A stretch of DNA of 17,469 bases from Anaerolineaceae bacterium (GTDB lineage: Bacteria > Chloroflexota > Anaerolineae > Anaerolineales > Anaerolineaceae): positions 1 through 17,469 of the forward strand of contig JAIOTF010000288.1 in NCBI GenBank assembly GCA_021107195.1, read 5' to 3'. The translations under genes were made by a program, and so were the position numbers. Positions 6,685 through 14,145 of this stretch are shown piece by piece. The notes beneath the pieces were generated by a model. It saw only the letters and a program-made list of their open reading frames with translations, was not told where the DNA came from and ran no database searches. The first letter of the stretch is position 1, and every line of letters starts with the position of its first letter.

Positions 6685-9342
6685 GTGGAAAAACTTTTTC
6701 CTTCTCCTACAGCTCCGAAAGACCACATCCAACAGCGACTGCTCTTCCTGGCGGCGGCAGCGATCGTGCTGATGGCGGCCACTTTAAGCCTGGCGCCAGC
6801 GGTGCGCCTGCATTCCTGGCAAGTTGAATACCGCTGGCAGCATTGGCTGGCTGTGCCGGTATGGAGTTTGGGATTTTTCTTCACCCATCTCGAGACGAGC
6901 AAACGCTTGCCCGGGCGCGATCCCTACCTGCTGCCGATCACTGCCCTGCTCAGCGGCTGGGGATTGATGACCATCTGGCGTTTGGAGCCCGCCTTTGGGC
7001 TGCGGCAAACCATCTGGCTGGCCTTCGGTCTGGTGCTCTTCAATTTGGGTCTGCGCATCCCCAAACTCCTTGATCTTTTGCGGCGCTACAAATACATCTG
7101 GCTGTTCGCCGGCTTGCTCCTGACGGCATTGACCTTCATCTTTGGTACTTACCCTGCGGGGCAAGGACCCCGTTTGTGGCTGGGATTTGGGGGGGTATTC
7201 TTTCAACCCTCTGAACCGCTCAAACTTCTGCTGGTTATTTTTCTGGCCGCCTATCTGGCTGACCGCCAGCCGGTCAGTTTTAACCTCGTCCAGCTTCTGG
7301 CGCCTTCGCTGATCCTCACCGGCGCGGCTCTATTCATTTTGCTCGCACAGCGTGACCTGGGCACGGCTTCGATCTTCATTCTGTTGTACTTTGCCATCGT
7401 TTACCTTGCCTCCGGGCGCCGCAGGATCCTGCTGCTTGGCACAGGGTTGATCCTTGCTGCCGGAATTGCAGGATATTTCATGTTCGACGTAATCCAGGTG
7501 CGGATCAATGCCTGGGTCAATCCCTGGCTTGACCCCAGCGGATCTTCCTATCAAATCGTGCAATCCCTGATGGCCGTCGCCTCGGGACGCTTGCTGGGCA
7601 GCGGAATTGGTCTGGGCAGTCCGAGCGTGGTGCCGGTTGCTATCTCCGATTTCATCTTTGCGGCAATTGCAGAAGAAACCGGTTTCCTCGGGCTCGTGGC
7701 AGTGATGGCTTTATTGACCCTGCTCAGTATCCGAGCCATGCAGATCGCCATCCAGGCGGCGAACAATTACCAACGTTATCTGGCGGCAGGGCTGGGGACC
7801 TATTTCATGCTGCAAAGTATTCTGATCATCGGCGGCAACCTGCGCCTGCTGCCACTGACTGGCGTTACCCTACCCTTCATTTCGTATGGCGGCTCTTCTC
7901 TGGCAACGTCCTTCATTGCCTTGCTGATGCTGGCTTTGTTAAGCAACACCGAGGATGATATTGAACCCGCCCCCTTGCTAAACAACAAACCCTACCTGTT
8001 TATCAGCGGATGGATGCTGGTCTGCCTGGCAGCTGTTGCCCTGATTGGGGGATGGTGGGCTGTGGTGCGCTCCGACCGTTTGCTGATGCGCACGGACAAT
8101 CCGCGCTTGAGCATCGCAGACCGCTATGTGCCCCGCGGGGCGATGGTTGATCGCCGCAACGCCCCTATCGCAGTGACGGAGGGTGAGCCTGGCTCCTATG
8201 AGCGCCAACTACTCTACCCGCCGCTCAGCTTGAGCGTGGGATATATCCATCCCGTTTATGGACAGGCCGGTCTTGAAGAGAGTCTCAATGAATATCTGCG
8301 CGGCTATCGCGGCACACCACAATCCACGATCCTGCTCAAACAACTGCTATACAACCAACCGCCGGAAGGGCTGGATGTACGATTGAGTATTGATCTCCAA
8401 TTGCAGGAAAAAGCGGATGAGATGATGGCCGGACAAACCGGTGCCCTGGTATTGGTGAATGCCCAAAGCGGCGAGGTACTGGCGATCTCCTCTCACCCGT
8501 ATTTCGATCCCGTGCAAGCCAACGGTCCATGGGAAACCTACTTCAATGATCCTACTGTACCGCTATTGAACCGGGCTACACAGGGACAATATCCACCCGG
8601 CACGGCTTTGGGACCATTCCTGCTGGCCGCTGTCGAAGAAAACAATATCAAGATCGAAGAGCCCAACAAATATTTAACTTCGCTGGACGGAGAAGCATGG
8701 GACTGCGCCCTTCAGATTCCCGCAAATACTACATTCTATGAAGCCATTGCAGCGGGATGCCCAGGCGCTTCGTTAACAATGGGTACTGCGCTGGATTTGA
8801 ACGATCTGAAGAAACTGTACCAACGGCTTGGTTTTGACCAGACGCCGGACATTCCCCTGCCATCTGCTGATTCGACCAGCATCCTGGAACTCCAGGACCA
8901 AAAACGGATCGCTCTTGGACAAGACGCTATCTCGGTCACACCATTACAGATGGCGATAGCTGCTGCTTCATTTTCTGCCCAGGGAGTACGTCCCTCACCT
9001 GCTTTTGCCGCCGCAGTGAATACGCCGCAGCAAGGATGGGTGATTCTGCCTGCCGGGAAAAAAACGACAGTGTTCCAGGCTTCCGCGGTGAGCGAGGCCG
9101 CCGGTAAGCTGCCGATGTCCGGTTTGCCTGCCTGGGAAACAGTGGCTTCTGCCCGCCTGGAAGAGGGGACAATCACCTGGTATCTGGCAGGGACAACGCC
9201 GAGCTGGCGCGGGGTGCCGCTGGCGATGGCCCTGGTCCTGGAAGAAGACAACCCGGAAATGGCTGTCGAGATTGGCTCTGCTGTGCTGGATACGATTCTT
9301 AACCGGCCTGCCAGTGAGGATGAAACCTCCGGCACGCCGTAA
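6685..9342 (+). CDS. RodA/FtsW (SEDS) glycosyltransferase fused to a PbpA-like domain with degenerate transpeptidase motifs
   Basis: This is an 885-residue membrane fusion. Residues about 1-420 form a SEDS polytopic domain (about a dozen helices), the peptidoglycan glycosyltransferase using lipid II. It keeps the QRDLGTA block (222-228), the YQIVQSLMAVASG loop (289-301), S321-D322-FIFAAIAEE with D322 matching the essential SEDS aspartate, and LPFISYGGSSL (396-406). A further helix (437-461) begins a PbpA-like half: VPRGAMVDR (482-490), GYIHPVYGQAGLEESL (519-534), SIDLQLQ (568-574), GEVLAISSHPYFDP (596-609), NRATQGQYPPG (629-639) and VTPLQMA (751-757). The active-site SxxK position reads T640-A-L-G643, the SxN position reads G-C-P (691-693), and no KTG is present (A-R-L at about 823-825). 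The frame is intact across all these sites. The transpeptidase is therefore predicted inactive, with the domain perhaps activating or scaffolding the SEDS half. The start is GTG without a clear Shine-Dalgarno, 7 bases after mtnP. Confidence 0.93.
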   Translation: MEKLFPSPTAPKDHIQQRLLFLAAAAIVLMAATLSLAPAVRLHSWQVEYRWQHWLAVPVWSLGFFFTHLETSKRLPGRDPYLLPITALLSGWGLMTIWRLEPAFGLRQTIWLAFGLVLFNLGLRIPKLLDLLRRYKYIWLFAGLLLTALTFIFGTYPAGQGPRLWLGFGGVFFQPSEPLKLLLVIFLAAYLADRQPVSFNLVQLLAPSLILTGAALFILLAQRDLGTASIFILLYFAIVYLASGRRRILLLGTGLILAAGIAGYFMFDVIQVRINAWVNPWLDPSGSSYQIVQSLMAVASGRLLGSGIGLGSPSVVPVAISDFIFAAIAEETGFLGLVAVMALLTLLSIRAMQIAIQAANNYQRYLAAGLGTYFMLQSILIIGGNLRLLPLTGVTLPFISYGGSSLATSFIALLMLALLSNTEDDIEPAPLLNNKPYLFISGWMLVCLAAVALIGGWWAVVRSDRLLMRTDNPRLSIADRYVPRGAMVDRRNAPIAVTEGEPGSYERQLLYPPLSLSVGYIHPVYGQAGLEESLNEYLRGYRGTPQSTILLKQLLYNQPPEGLDVRLSIDLQLQEKADEMMAGQTGALVLVNAQSGEVLAISSHPYFDPVQANGPWETYFNDPTVPLLNRATQGQYPPGTALGPFLLAAVEENNIKIEEPNKYLTSLDGEAWDCALQIPANTTFYEAIAAGCPGASLTMGTALDLNDLKKLYQRLGFDQTPDIPLPSADSTSILELQDQKRIALGQDAISVTPLQMAIAAASFSAQGVRPSPAFAAAVNTPQQGWVILPAGKKTTVFQASAVSEAAGKLPMSGLPAWETVASARLEEGTITWYLAGTTPSWRGVPLAMALVLEEDNPEMAVEIGSAVLDTILNRPASEDETSGTP

Positions 9343-9367
9343 GATTTCCAATAAGTATTTATTGCCG

Positions 9368-9407
9368 TTGAGGCGGCACAAGTGTCTCCCCTCCATTTGC
9401 GCCTCAA
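9368..9407 (+). terminator. Possible weak terminator after the SEDS-PBP gene
   Basis: An 8-bp perfect inverted repeat (TTGAGGCG/CGCCTCAA) with a 24-base loop lies 25 bases after the SEDS-PBP stop. It is followed only by AATTTC, not a real T-run, so factor-independent termination is doubtful. The rest of the 155-base convergent gap holds only the tyrS terminator. Confidence 0.25.
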
Positions 9408-9431
9408 AATTTCAAACCACTACAATAACAC

Positions 9432-9468
9432 AAAAAAACCTCCCGCGAAATTGAAACCTCGCGGAAGG
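9432..9468 (-). terminator. Intrinsic terminator of tyrS
   Basis: On the minus strand, a stem of 10 positions with one mismatch (9468-9459 with 9448-9439, core CCGCGA/TCGCGG) and a 10-base loop is followed by seven consecutive T. It lies 30 bases after the tyrS stop codon. Confidence 0.8.
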
Positions 9469-9497
9469 GTGAATTTAAACTGACAGGGAATTGACAA

Positions 9498-10715
9498 TTA
9501 TGCCGCAGCAAGCAGGCGCACGAATTTACGTTTGCCCACCTGCAAGACGCCCGCACCAGGCACCAGGAAAGGATCCGTGATCACTTTCCCGTCCAGCTTA
9601 ACGCCGTTCTGCTTCAGCAGCCGCCGCCCCTGACCACGGCTTTCGATCAGGCCGCTGGCTTGCAGCACGTCCAGCAGTATTTGCCCAGTCTCAAGCTGAT
9701 ATTCGGGCATTTCATCCGGGACATCCTTCTTCTGGAATACAGAAACGAACACGTCCTGTGCCCGCTCGGCGTCTTCTTCGCCATAAAAGGTGCTGACCAC
9801 TTCATAGGCCAACTGCATTTTGCCGTCCCGCGGGTGCAGTGAACCATCAGCCAGGGCTTTTTCGCGGGCTTCAATAATATCCGGCGTCCAGCGGGTGACC
9901 AGGCGGGAATAAGACGGCATGGCGGCATCGGGGATGCTCATCATTTTGCCATACATATCTTCTGCATTGGTATTGATCGGAATATGATTGCCAAGAGATT
10001 TGCTCATCTTGACCACACCATCTGTCCCGGGGAGAATATCGACGATCACTGCGATATTGGGATCTTTCCCTTGCGAGGTCATGATCTTGCGGGCAGCGGT
10101 CATGATATTAAATAACTGATCCGAGCCGCCCACCTGAACATCGGCCTCCAGGGCATAAGCATCATAGCCCTGCATGATCGAATAGAATGTCTCATGCAGG
10201 TAAACCGCATCGCCTTTTTCCCAGCGCTTTTTGAAATTATCACGGGTCATGAACTGTTGAATGGTGAAATTTGAAGCCAGTTTGATCAGCTCTGCAAAAG
10301 TCAACTTGGAGAGCCAATCGGCATTGTAGCGGATGATTGTCTTTTCCTTATCAAGGATACGAAAAGACTGTTCCGCATAAGTACGGCCATTCTGTTCCAC
10401 CTGTTCAGACGTCAATTGCGGGCGCAGCACATCCTTGTCTGAGGGGTCGCCGATCAAGGAGGTATAATTGCCAACCAAAAAAGTCACTTCATGCCCCAGC
10501 TCCTGGAATTGGCGTAATTTACGCATGGGAACCGTGTGGCCGAGATGCAGGTCGGTGGTGCGCGGGTCAAAACCGCAATACAACTTCAGCGGGCGACCTT
10601 CTTTTTCCGCTGCGATCAGCCTTTCGCGCAATTCTTTTGCCATCGCCTCTTTGAGCGATTCATCACCGTAGGCTGTGCCTTGCATCAGGTAAGCAACTTG
10701 TTGGTCAATGTTCAT
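9498..10715 (-). CDS. tyrS: Tyrosyl-tRNA synthetase, TyrZ-like subtype
   Basis: This is a class I aminoacyl-tRNA synthetase that charges tRNA-Tyr, 405 residues from the start chosen. The HIGH-type motif is HLGH within CGFDPRTTDLHLGHTVP, followed by LRQFQELGHEVTFLVGNYTSLIGDPS, typical of the TyrZ-like branch. KMSKSLGNHI is the second signature. The C-terminal 65 residues form an S4-like RNA-binding domain, including RRLLKQNGVKLDGKVI. The start at 10715 is supported by AAGGAGAG about 7 bases upstream on the minus strand; the frame continues 20 codons further up without family similarity. The gene is a single-gene transcription unit, with a good promoter 32 bases upstream and a strong terminator 30 bases downstream. 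The roughly 25-base leader leaves no room for a T-box. Confidence 0.97.
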   Translation of the reverse strand: MNIDQQVAYLMQGTAYGDESLKEAMAKELRERLIAAEKEGRPLKLYCGFDPRTTDLHLGHTVPMRKLRQFQELGHEVTFLVGNYTSLIGDPSDKDVLRPQLTSEQVEQNGRTYAEQSFRILDKEKTIIRYNADWLSKLTFAELIKLASNFTIQQFMTRDNFKKRWEKGDAVYLHETFYSIMQGYDAYALEADVQVGGSDQLFNIMTAARKIMTSQGKDPNIAVIVDILPGTDGVVKMSKSLGNHIPINTNAEDMYGKMMSIPDAAMPSYSRLVTRWTPDIIEAREKALADGSLHPRDGKMQLAYEVVSTFYGEEDAERAQDVFVSVFQKKDVPDEMPEYQLETGQILLDVLQASGLIESRGQGRRLLKQNGVKLDGKVITDPFLVPGAGVLQVGKRKFVRLLAAA

Positions 10716-10746
10716 GAGAACTCTCCTTAAGTACAGATCGGTTCTG

Positions 10747-10775
10747 ATTCTACCGCTGTTCGCCGATGATATCAA
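10747..10775 (-). promoter_or_regulatory. Sigma70-type promoter of tyrS
   Basis: TTGATA (10775-10770) and TAGAAT (10752-10747) on the minus strand are separated by exactly 17 bases, each matching consensus at 5/6 positions. The transcript would start near 10740, about 25 bases before the tyrS start codon. The promoter lies just beyond the terminator of the upstream hydrolase gene. Confidence 0.65.
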
Positions 10776-10779
10776 CTTA

Positions 10780-10809
10780 AAACAAAAAGGCGCTATTATG
10801 AGCGCCTTT
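10780..10809 (-). terminator. Intrinsic terminator of the hydrolase gene
   Basis: A perfect 9-bp stem (AAAGGCGCT/AGCGCCTTT, 10786-10809) with a 6-base loop is followed on the minus strand by TTTTTGTTTT. It starts 20 bases after the stop codon of the metallo-beta-lactamase-fold gene. Confidence 0.85.
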
Positions 10810-10829
10810 GCAATCTTTCCGGTTGTATG

Positions 10830-11594
10830 TCACCCAACAGAAATGACCATGAAATCTTCTGCCAAATGCACCTCACCGTGAAATGCTGCCCTGGCTGAAT
10901 CGGCCATCGCATCCAGGACTGCCTTTCCTGCGCGGCCATCGTAATGGATCAGATAAAGCCTCTGCACCCCCGCCTCGGAAGCGATTTCAGCCGCCTGTTC
11001 AGCCGATGAATGGCCAACACCCTCACCTGCCGATTCGTGGATCAGAAGATCTGCCCCGCTGGCTAACTGCACCACCTGCGGGCAGGGCTCTGTATCACAG
11101 GAATAAGCTGCCGATTTTTGGGACAACAGGAACTCAATCCGCACTCCAGCCGTTGGCACCATGTGTTTCACCGGTGAAGCAAAAACCCGAAAGCCATCGT
11201 TCTCCAACACTGGTGTCAGTGGTTCATCAGGGAAACGGTGAAAATGCACAGGGTAGAAATCAGGCCAGGCTTTCCAATTATATAAATCCAGCAAGGTTTC
11301 CAAACAATCCAGTGTATGCTTCAATCCATACAAATGCAGCGGAGTTGAACGCCCCAGCAGCCACATATCCATCAACAACAGCGGCGCTCCGGAAATATGG
11401 TCCGGATGAAAATGCGTGAATAAAATGTCTGTGATTGAATTGATTTCAATCCCGGCTTTAGGAAGATGCAAAACCGGATTGCTGCCGCAATCGATCAACA
11501 AACCCTGCTCCCCTTCCCGCACGAAGAGGTGAGTGTGTGCATGATGTTCATCCGGAACTGCAGAACCGGATCCCAGGACGACGATCTCTCCCAT
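10830..11594 (-). CDS. Metallo-beta-lactamase-fold hydrolase, RNase Z-like
   Basis: This is a cytoplasmic MBL-fold protein of 254 residues. The LGSGSAVP strand-turn near the N-terminus, the zinc motif THFHPDHISG (H61, H63, D65, H66), H144 in the SPVKHMVP block, D167 in YSCDTEPC and H217 in LYLIHYDG give the full set of RNase Z-type metal ligands. HESAGEGVGHSSAEQAAEIA resembles the RNase Z region around the catalytic histidine. It may process tRNA 3' ends, or be one of the many RNase Z-like hydrolases of unknown substrate; the sequence cannot decide. The ATG at 11594 is preferred because AAGGAAG lies just upstream; an in-frame ATG at 11612 has no such signal. The gene has its own promoter and terminator and stands alone between tyrS and the ABC transporter genes. 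Confidence 0.85.
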   Translation of the reverse strand: MGEIVVLGSGSAVPDEHHAHTHLFVREGEQGLLIDCGSNPVLHLPKAGIEINSITDILFTHFHPDHISGAPLLLMDMWLLGRSTPLHLYGLKHTLDCLETLLDLYNWKAWPDFYPVHFHRFPDEPLTPVLENDGFRVFASPVKHMVPTAGVRIEFLLSQKSAAYSCDTEPCPQVVQLASGADLLIHESAGEGVGHSSAEQAAEIASEAGVQRLYLIHYDGRAGKAVLDAMADSARAAFHGEVHLAEDFMVISVG

Positions 11595-11650
11595 TGAATT
11601 CTTCCTTTTCATAACCCACTCGTAATGGATTGAAAAAATTGATTATGCCT

Positions 11651-11679
11651 ATTGTATTTTAGTGCCAGTTAAAATGCAA
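11651..11679 (-). promoter_or_regulatory. Promoter candidate for the hydrolase gene
   Basis: On the minus strand TTGCAT (11679-11674) and TACAAT (11656-11651) are spaced by 17 bases. The -10 is 5/6 to consensus, the -35 only 3/6. An AT-rich inverted repeat (ATTTTA/TAAAAT) lies inside the spacer region, so the site could bind a regulator. It sits in the 96-base gap after the permease gene. Confidence 0.4.
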
Positions 11680-11690
11680 TGATTACCTTG

Positions 11691-13103
11691 CTAAAAGAAC
11701 AAAGCAGCAATGCGCGGCGTAAACCAGGCTTCGATCATCGCCGCCACCAGCAAAGCCGGCACAACCAAACCGACCATCACCTTACACCAATCTGCCAGGC
11801 TTTCGAGCCAGGTCTGTCCAATGGACTTACCGGGCGATGGTGTCGCCAGAATAGCTCCCGATTGCAATACAGCGGCGGAGGCCAGCACCAGCGCAGGAAT
11901 CTCCAGAACGCCGTGCGGCAAGATGAACATGGCATAATTCCACACCGGCAGCCCATTGGTCGAGAGCAGCGCCATCAGGTAGCCGATGACGCCGGTCGTT
12001 CCAAAAAGCGGTATCATCCCCAGGATACTAAAAGACACCAGGCCGAGAACCATTCCCAGCAGCAGGGTGCGCACATTGTGCCAGAAAATGTACAGCACCG
12101 GCCCAAAACTGAACAGCGGCCACATCTGCACCAGTTGAGAGATTCGCGAATCCATCTCTTTAAGAGATGTCTCTGTGATAGGTAAATTGAAACGCTCAAT
12201 CTGAAAATAGCCGACGACGACTCCAACCAGACCGATAACGGCTGCCAGTAAGATGGCCTTGCGCATCTTGCGCAGGGTCGGCCCAACTGACTTTGCATAC
12301 CAGGCCCAGGGCGTACGTGCTCCGCCAGTGAACTGCGCCTTGAACACACGCCAGCCCCATTTGACGTTCAGTACGTCGATGTCCCGGCCGAGCAACTCTT
12401 CCCGTCGAAAATTCGCCAGCCCCACCCGCACCAGCAACACAGCCAGGACGACAACACCAATCACGGCATACCACAAGGTATCGTTGGTACCCCAGAACAT
12501 CATCACACTTTCCCCTTGAATAAGAAAAGCAGTGGGAATGACAATAAAACTGGAAAGCAGGTTAGCCGCCCGCACGGAGGTGGTCTGTGACGAGACAACC
12601 ACAGCACCGCTGACCATCATCACGGCCTGAGCGGAGGTCAAAACCAGCACTTGCAGTAAGATATTGATTTCAGGCAAGGGAATGCCTTGCAACAGCAGCC
12701 CACCCGTGTACACTCCCATGCCGAGATAGCTGGCTACCAAAGGCGGCACGGTTGCCGCCAGCAGCTTGCCCAAGTACAACTGCCAGTCTTTGAGCGGCGT
12801 ATTAAGCAGGGGTTCAATACTGCCGCGTTCGCGCTCGCCAACAAAGGTTTCCAGAGCCATGACCAGCGAAACCGAAATAGGGAAGAAACCAACGATCATC
12901 ATCAGAAACGGCACCAGGCGTTCGCCAATAATGTCTGCGCCATATTTGGTGACGAAATTCAACATCTGGGCGGCAGCAAAATTGGCCAGGAAGGGGAAAA
13001 CCAGGGTTAATATCACAATGGGGAAGATAATGCGCCAATCGCGCAACTGGTCGCGCACTTCACGCCTTGTGATCACCAGGGCCGGACGCAGACTCTCAAG
13101 CAT
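11691..13103 (-). CDS. ABC-2 type permease fused to a SpoIIM (DUF95) domain
   Basis: This is a 470-residue membrane protein. The N-terminal half (about 1-232) is an ABC-2 permease of the NatB type: a cytoplasmic start, a helix at 25-45, GERERGSIEPLLNTPL (89-104), the hallmark coupling segment of this permease family, and five more helices. A charged linker (about 233-278) leads to a C-terminal SpoIIM-like domain (about 283-465) with FWHNVRTLLLGMVLGLVSF (340-358), LPHGVLEIPALVLASAAVL (395-413) and a final VAAMIEAWFTP helix. The start ATG lies inside the end of the ATPase gene (8-base overlap), so the two are translationally coupled and form one transporter. SpoIIM proteins act in forespore engulfment in Bacillus, but the domain is widespread in non-sporulators; its role here is unknown, as is the exported substrate. 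No clear terminator follows. Confidence 0.88.
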   Translation of the reverse strand: MLESLRPALVITRREVRDQLRDWRIIFPIVILTLVFPFLANFAAAQMLNFVTKYGADIIGERLVPFLMMIVGFFPISVSLVMALETFVGERERGSIEPLLNTPLKDWQLYLGKLLAATVPPLVASYLGMGVYTGGLLLQGIPLPEINILLQVLVLTSAQAVMMVSGAVVVSSQTTSVRAANLLSSFIVIPTAFLIQGESVMMFWGTNDTLWYAVIGVVVLAVLLVRVGLANFRREELLGRDIDVLNVKWGWRVFKAQFTGGARTPWAWYAKSVGPTLRKMRKAILLAAVIGLVGVVVGYFQIERFNLPITETSLKEMDSRISQLVQMWPLFSFGPVLYIFWHNVRTLLLGMVLGLVSFSILGMIPLFGTTGVIGYLMALLSTNGLPVWNYAMFILPHGVLEIPALVLASAAVLQSGAILATPSPGKSIGQTWLESLADWCKVMVGLVVPALLVAAMIEAWFTPRIAALFF

Positions 13104-14073
13104 GATCCACCTCCAGCTCCTGATCTTCTTTCCGTTCCTGATCCGACTCCTGTTCCTTCTGTACCTGGCTGACAGCTTTCAAATAAGCCTGCTCCAGGGT
13201 GTGGGGAACTTCACGGAAAGAAATTACATCCAGCCGGTCGCGCAGCAGTTTACGCAGCAGGCGGGGGGTGGTCTCCCTGGGTTCTTCAATCTTGAAGCGC
13301 AGCCAATCTTCGCCGCGGCCGGTCAAGAAAACGCCTTTGGACAGTCTGCCTTCCCAACCATCCAGATGGTGCACCACGCGGGCTTCATATTCCACCGGGC
13401 CCAGCAGACCCGCCTTCATCTCCTGCAGGGGGCCATTTGCAATGATCTGCCCATGCCAGATGATCGCCACCTGGTCGGCCAGTTCTTCGGCTTCCTGCAA
13501 ATTATGTGTGCAAAGTAAAATGGTGCGGTCGCCAGAACGCAGGTCCTTGATCGCATCACGTACCATGCGGGCGCTTTCAGGATCCATCGCAGATGTAGGT
13601 TCGTCCAGCAGCAAGACCGGCGGGTCGTGCAGCATGGAACGCACCAACGACAGCTTCTGGCGCATGCCTTTCGAGTATTCTCCCAGCCGCTGGCTGCGGG
13701 CAAAATCCATGCCCACTTGCTTTAAAAGCTGATCGATTCGCTCAAGGTAAACCGGACGCGGCAAACCATAAAGCTCACCAAAAAACTCCAGATACTCGTC
13801 ACCGTTCATGCGTCCATACAGACCGTGATGTTCAGTCAGCACACCAACCCGCGAACGCACGGCTTCGGCATCCTTGACCACATCATAGCCGGCAACCACT
13901 GCCCGGCCTTCAGTCGGCACCAGGATTGAATCCAGCATGCGCACTGTGGTCGTCTTTCCGGCGCCATTGGGTCCCAGCAAAACCAGGACCTGACCCGCGG
14001 GCACATCCAGATTGACGTTATTCACAGCGACAAACTCGTTAAATTTTTTGGTCAAGTTTTCGGTGTAGATCAT
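13096..14073 (-). CDS. ABC transporter ATP-binding protein, NatA-like
   Basis: This 325-residue ATPase powers the permease encoded just downstream. Motifs, numbered from the start used: Walker A GPNGAGKTT (34-42), Q-loop position occupied by E81 in LTEHHGLY (common in this subfamily), signature YSKGMRQ (133-139), Walker B VLLLDEP (153-159) and switch histidine H190 in CTHNLQEAEELAD. About 100 residues follow the nucleotide-binding domain, ending in a highly charged tail (about 303-325) rich in E, D, Q and K. The ATG at 14073 is chosen because GAGGG lies 6-7 bases upstream; the frame is open seven codons more. It overlaps the permease start by 8 bases. The lgt gene lies 72 bases upstream on the same strand without an obvious terminator between them, so read-through from lgt is possible. 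The family is typical of drug, lipid or Na+ exporters. Confidence 0.92.
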   Translation of the reverse strand: MIYTENLTKKFNEFVAVNNVNLDVPAGQVLVLLGPNGAGKTTTVRMLDSILVPTEGRAVVAGYDVVKDAEAVRSRVGVLTEHHGLYGRMNGDEYLEFFGELYGLPRPVYLERIDQLLKQVGMDFARSQRLGEYSKGMRQKLSLVRSMLHDPPVLLLDEPTSAMDPESARMVRDAIKDLRSGDRTILLCTHNLQEAEELADQVAIIWHGQIIANGPLQEMKAGLLGPVEYEARVVHHLDGWEGRLSKGVFLTGRGEDWLRFKIEEPRETTPRLLRKLLRDRLDVISFREVPHTLEQAYLKAVSQVQKEQESDQERKEDQELEVDHA

Positions 14074-14145
14074 TTTAAACCCTCTTGCATACAACTGTTC
14101 GGACGGGTAAGCCCAAAACGCAACGAGTAAAAATCAGATGTAAAT

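Noticed and set aside
6087..6902. Open frame of 271 codons on the minus strand
   Set aside because: It is antisense to mtnP and the start of the SEDS-PBP gene, has no recognisable domain, and both sense genes are clear family members.
8590..8640. Frameshift or sequencing error as the cause of the missing SxxK
   Set aside because: The frame is continuous, with conserved PBP sequence directly before (NRATQGQYPPG) and after (VTPLQMA), and the other two motifs are also lost; no compensating shift restores SxxK.
10716..10780. T-box riboswitch in front of tyrS
   Set aside because: The promoter places the transcription start about 25 bases before the start codon, too short for a T-box, and no T-box sequence is seen.
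13820..13840. Missing Q-loop glutamine in the ABC ATPase (Glu at that position)
   Set aside because: The LTEHHGLY form is common in NatA-like ATPases, so it is not evidence of inactivity.
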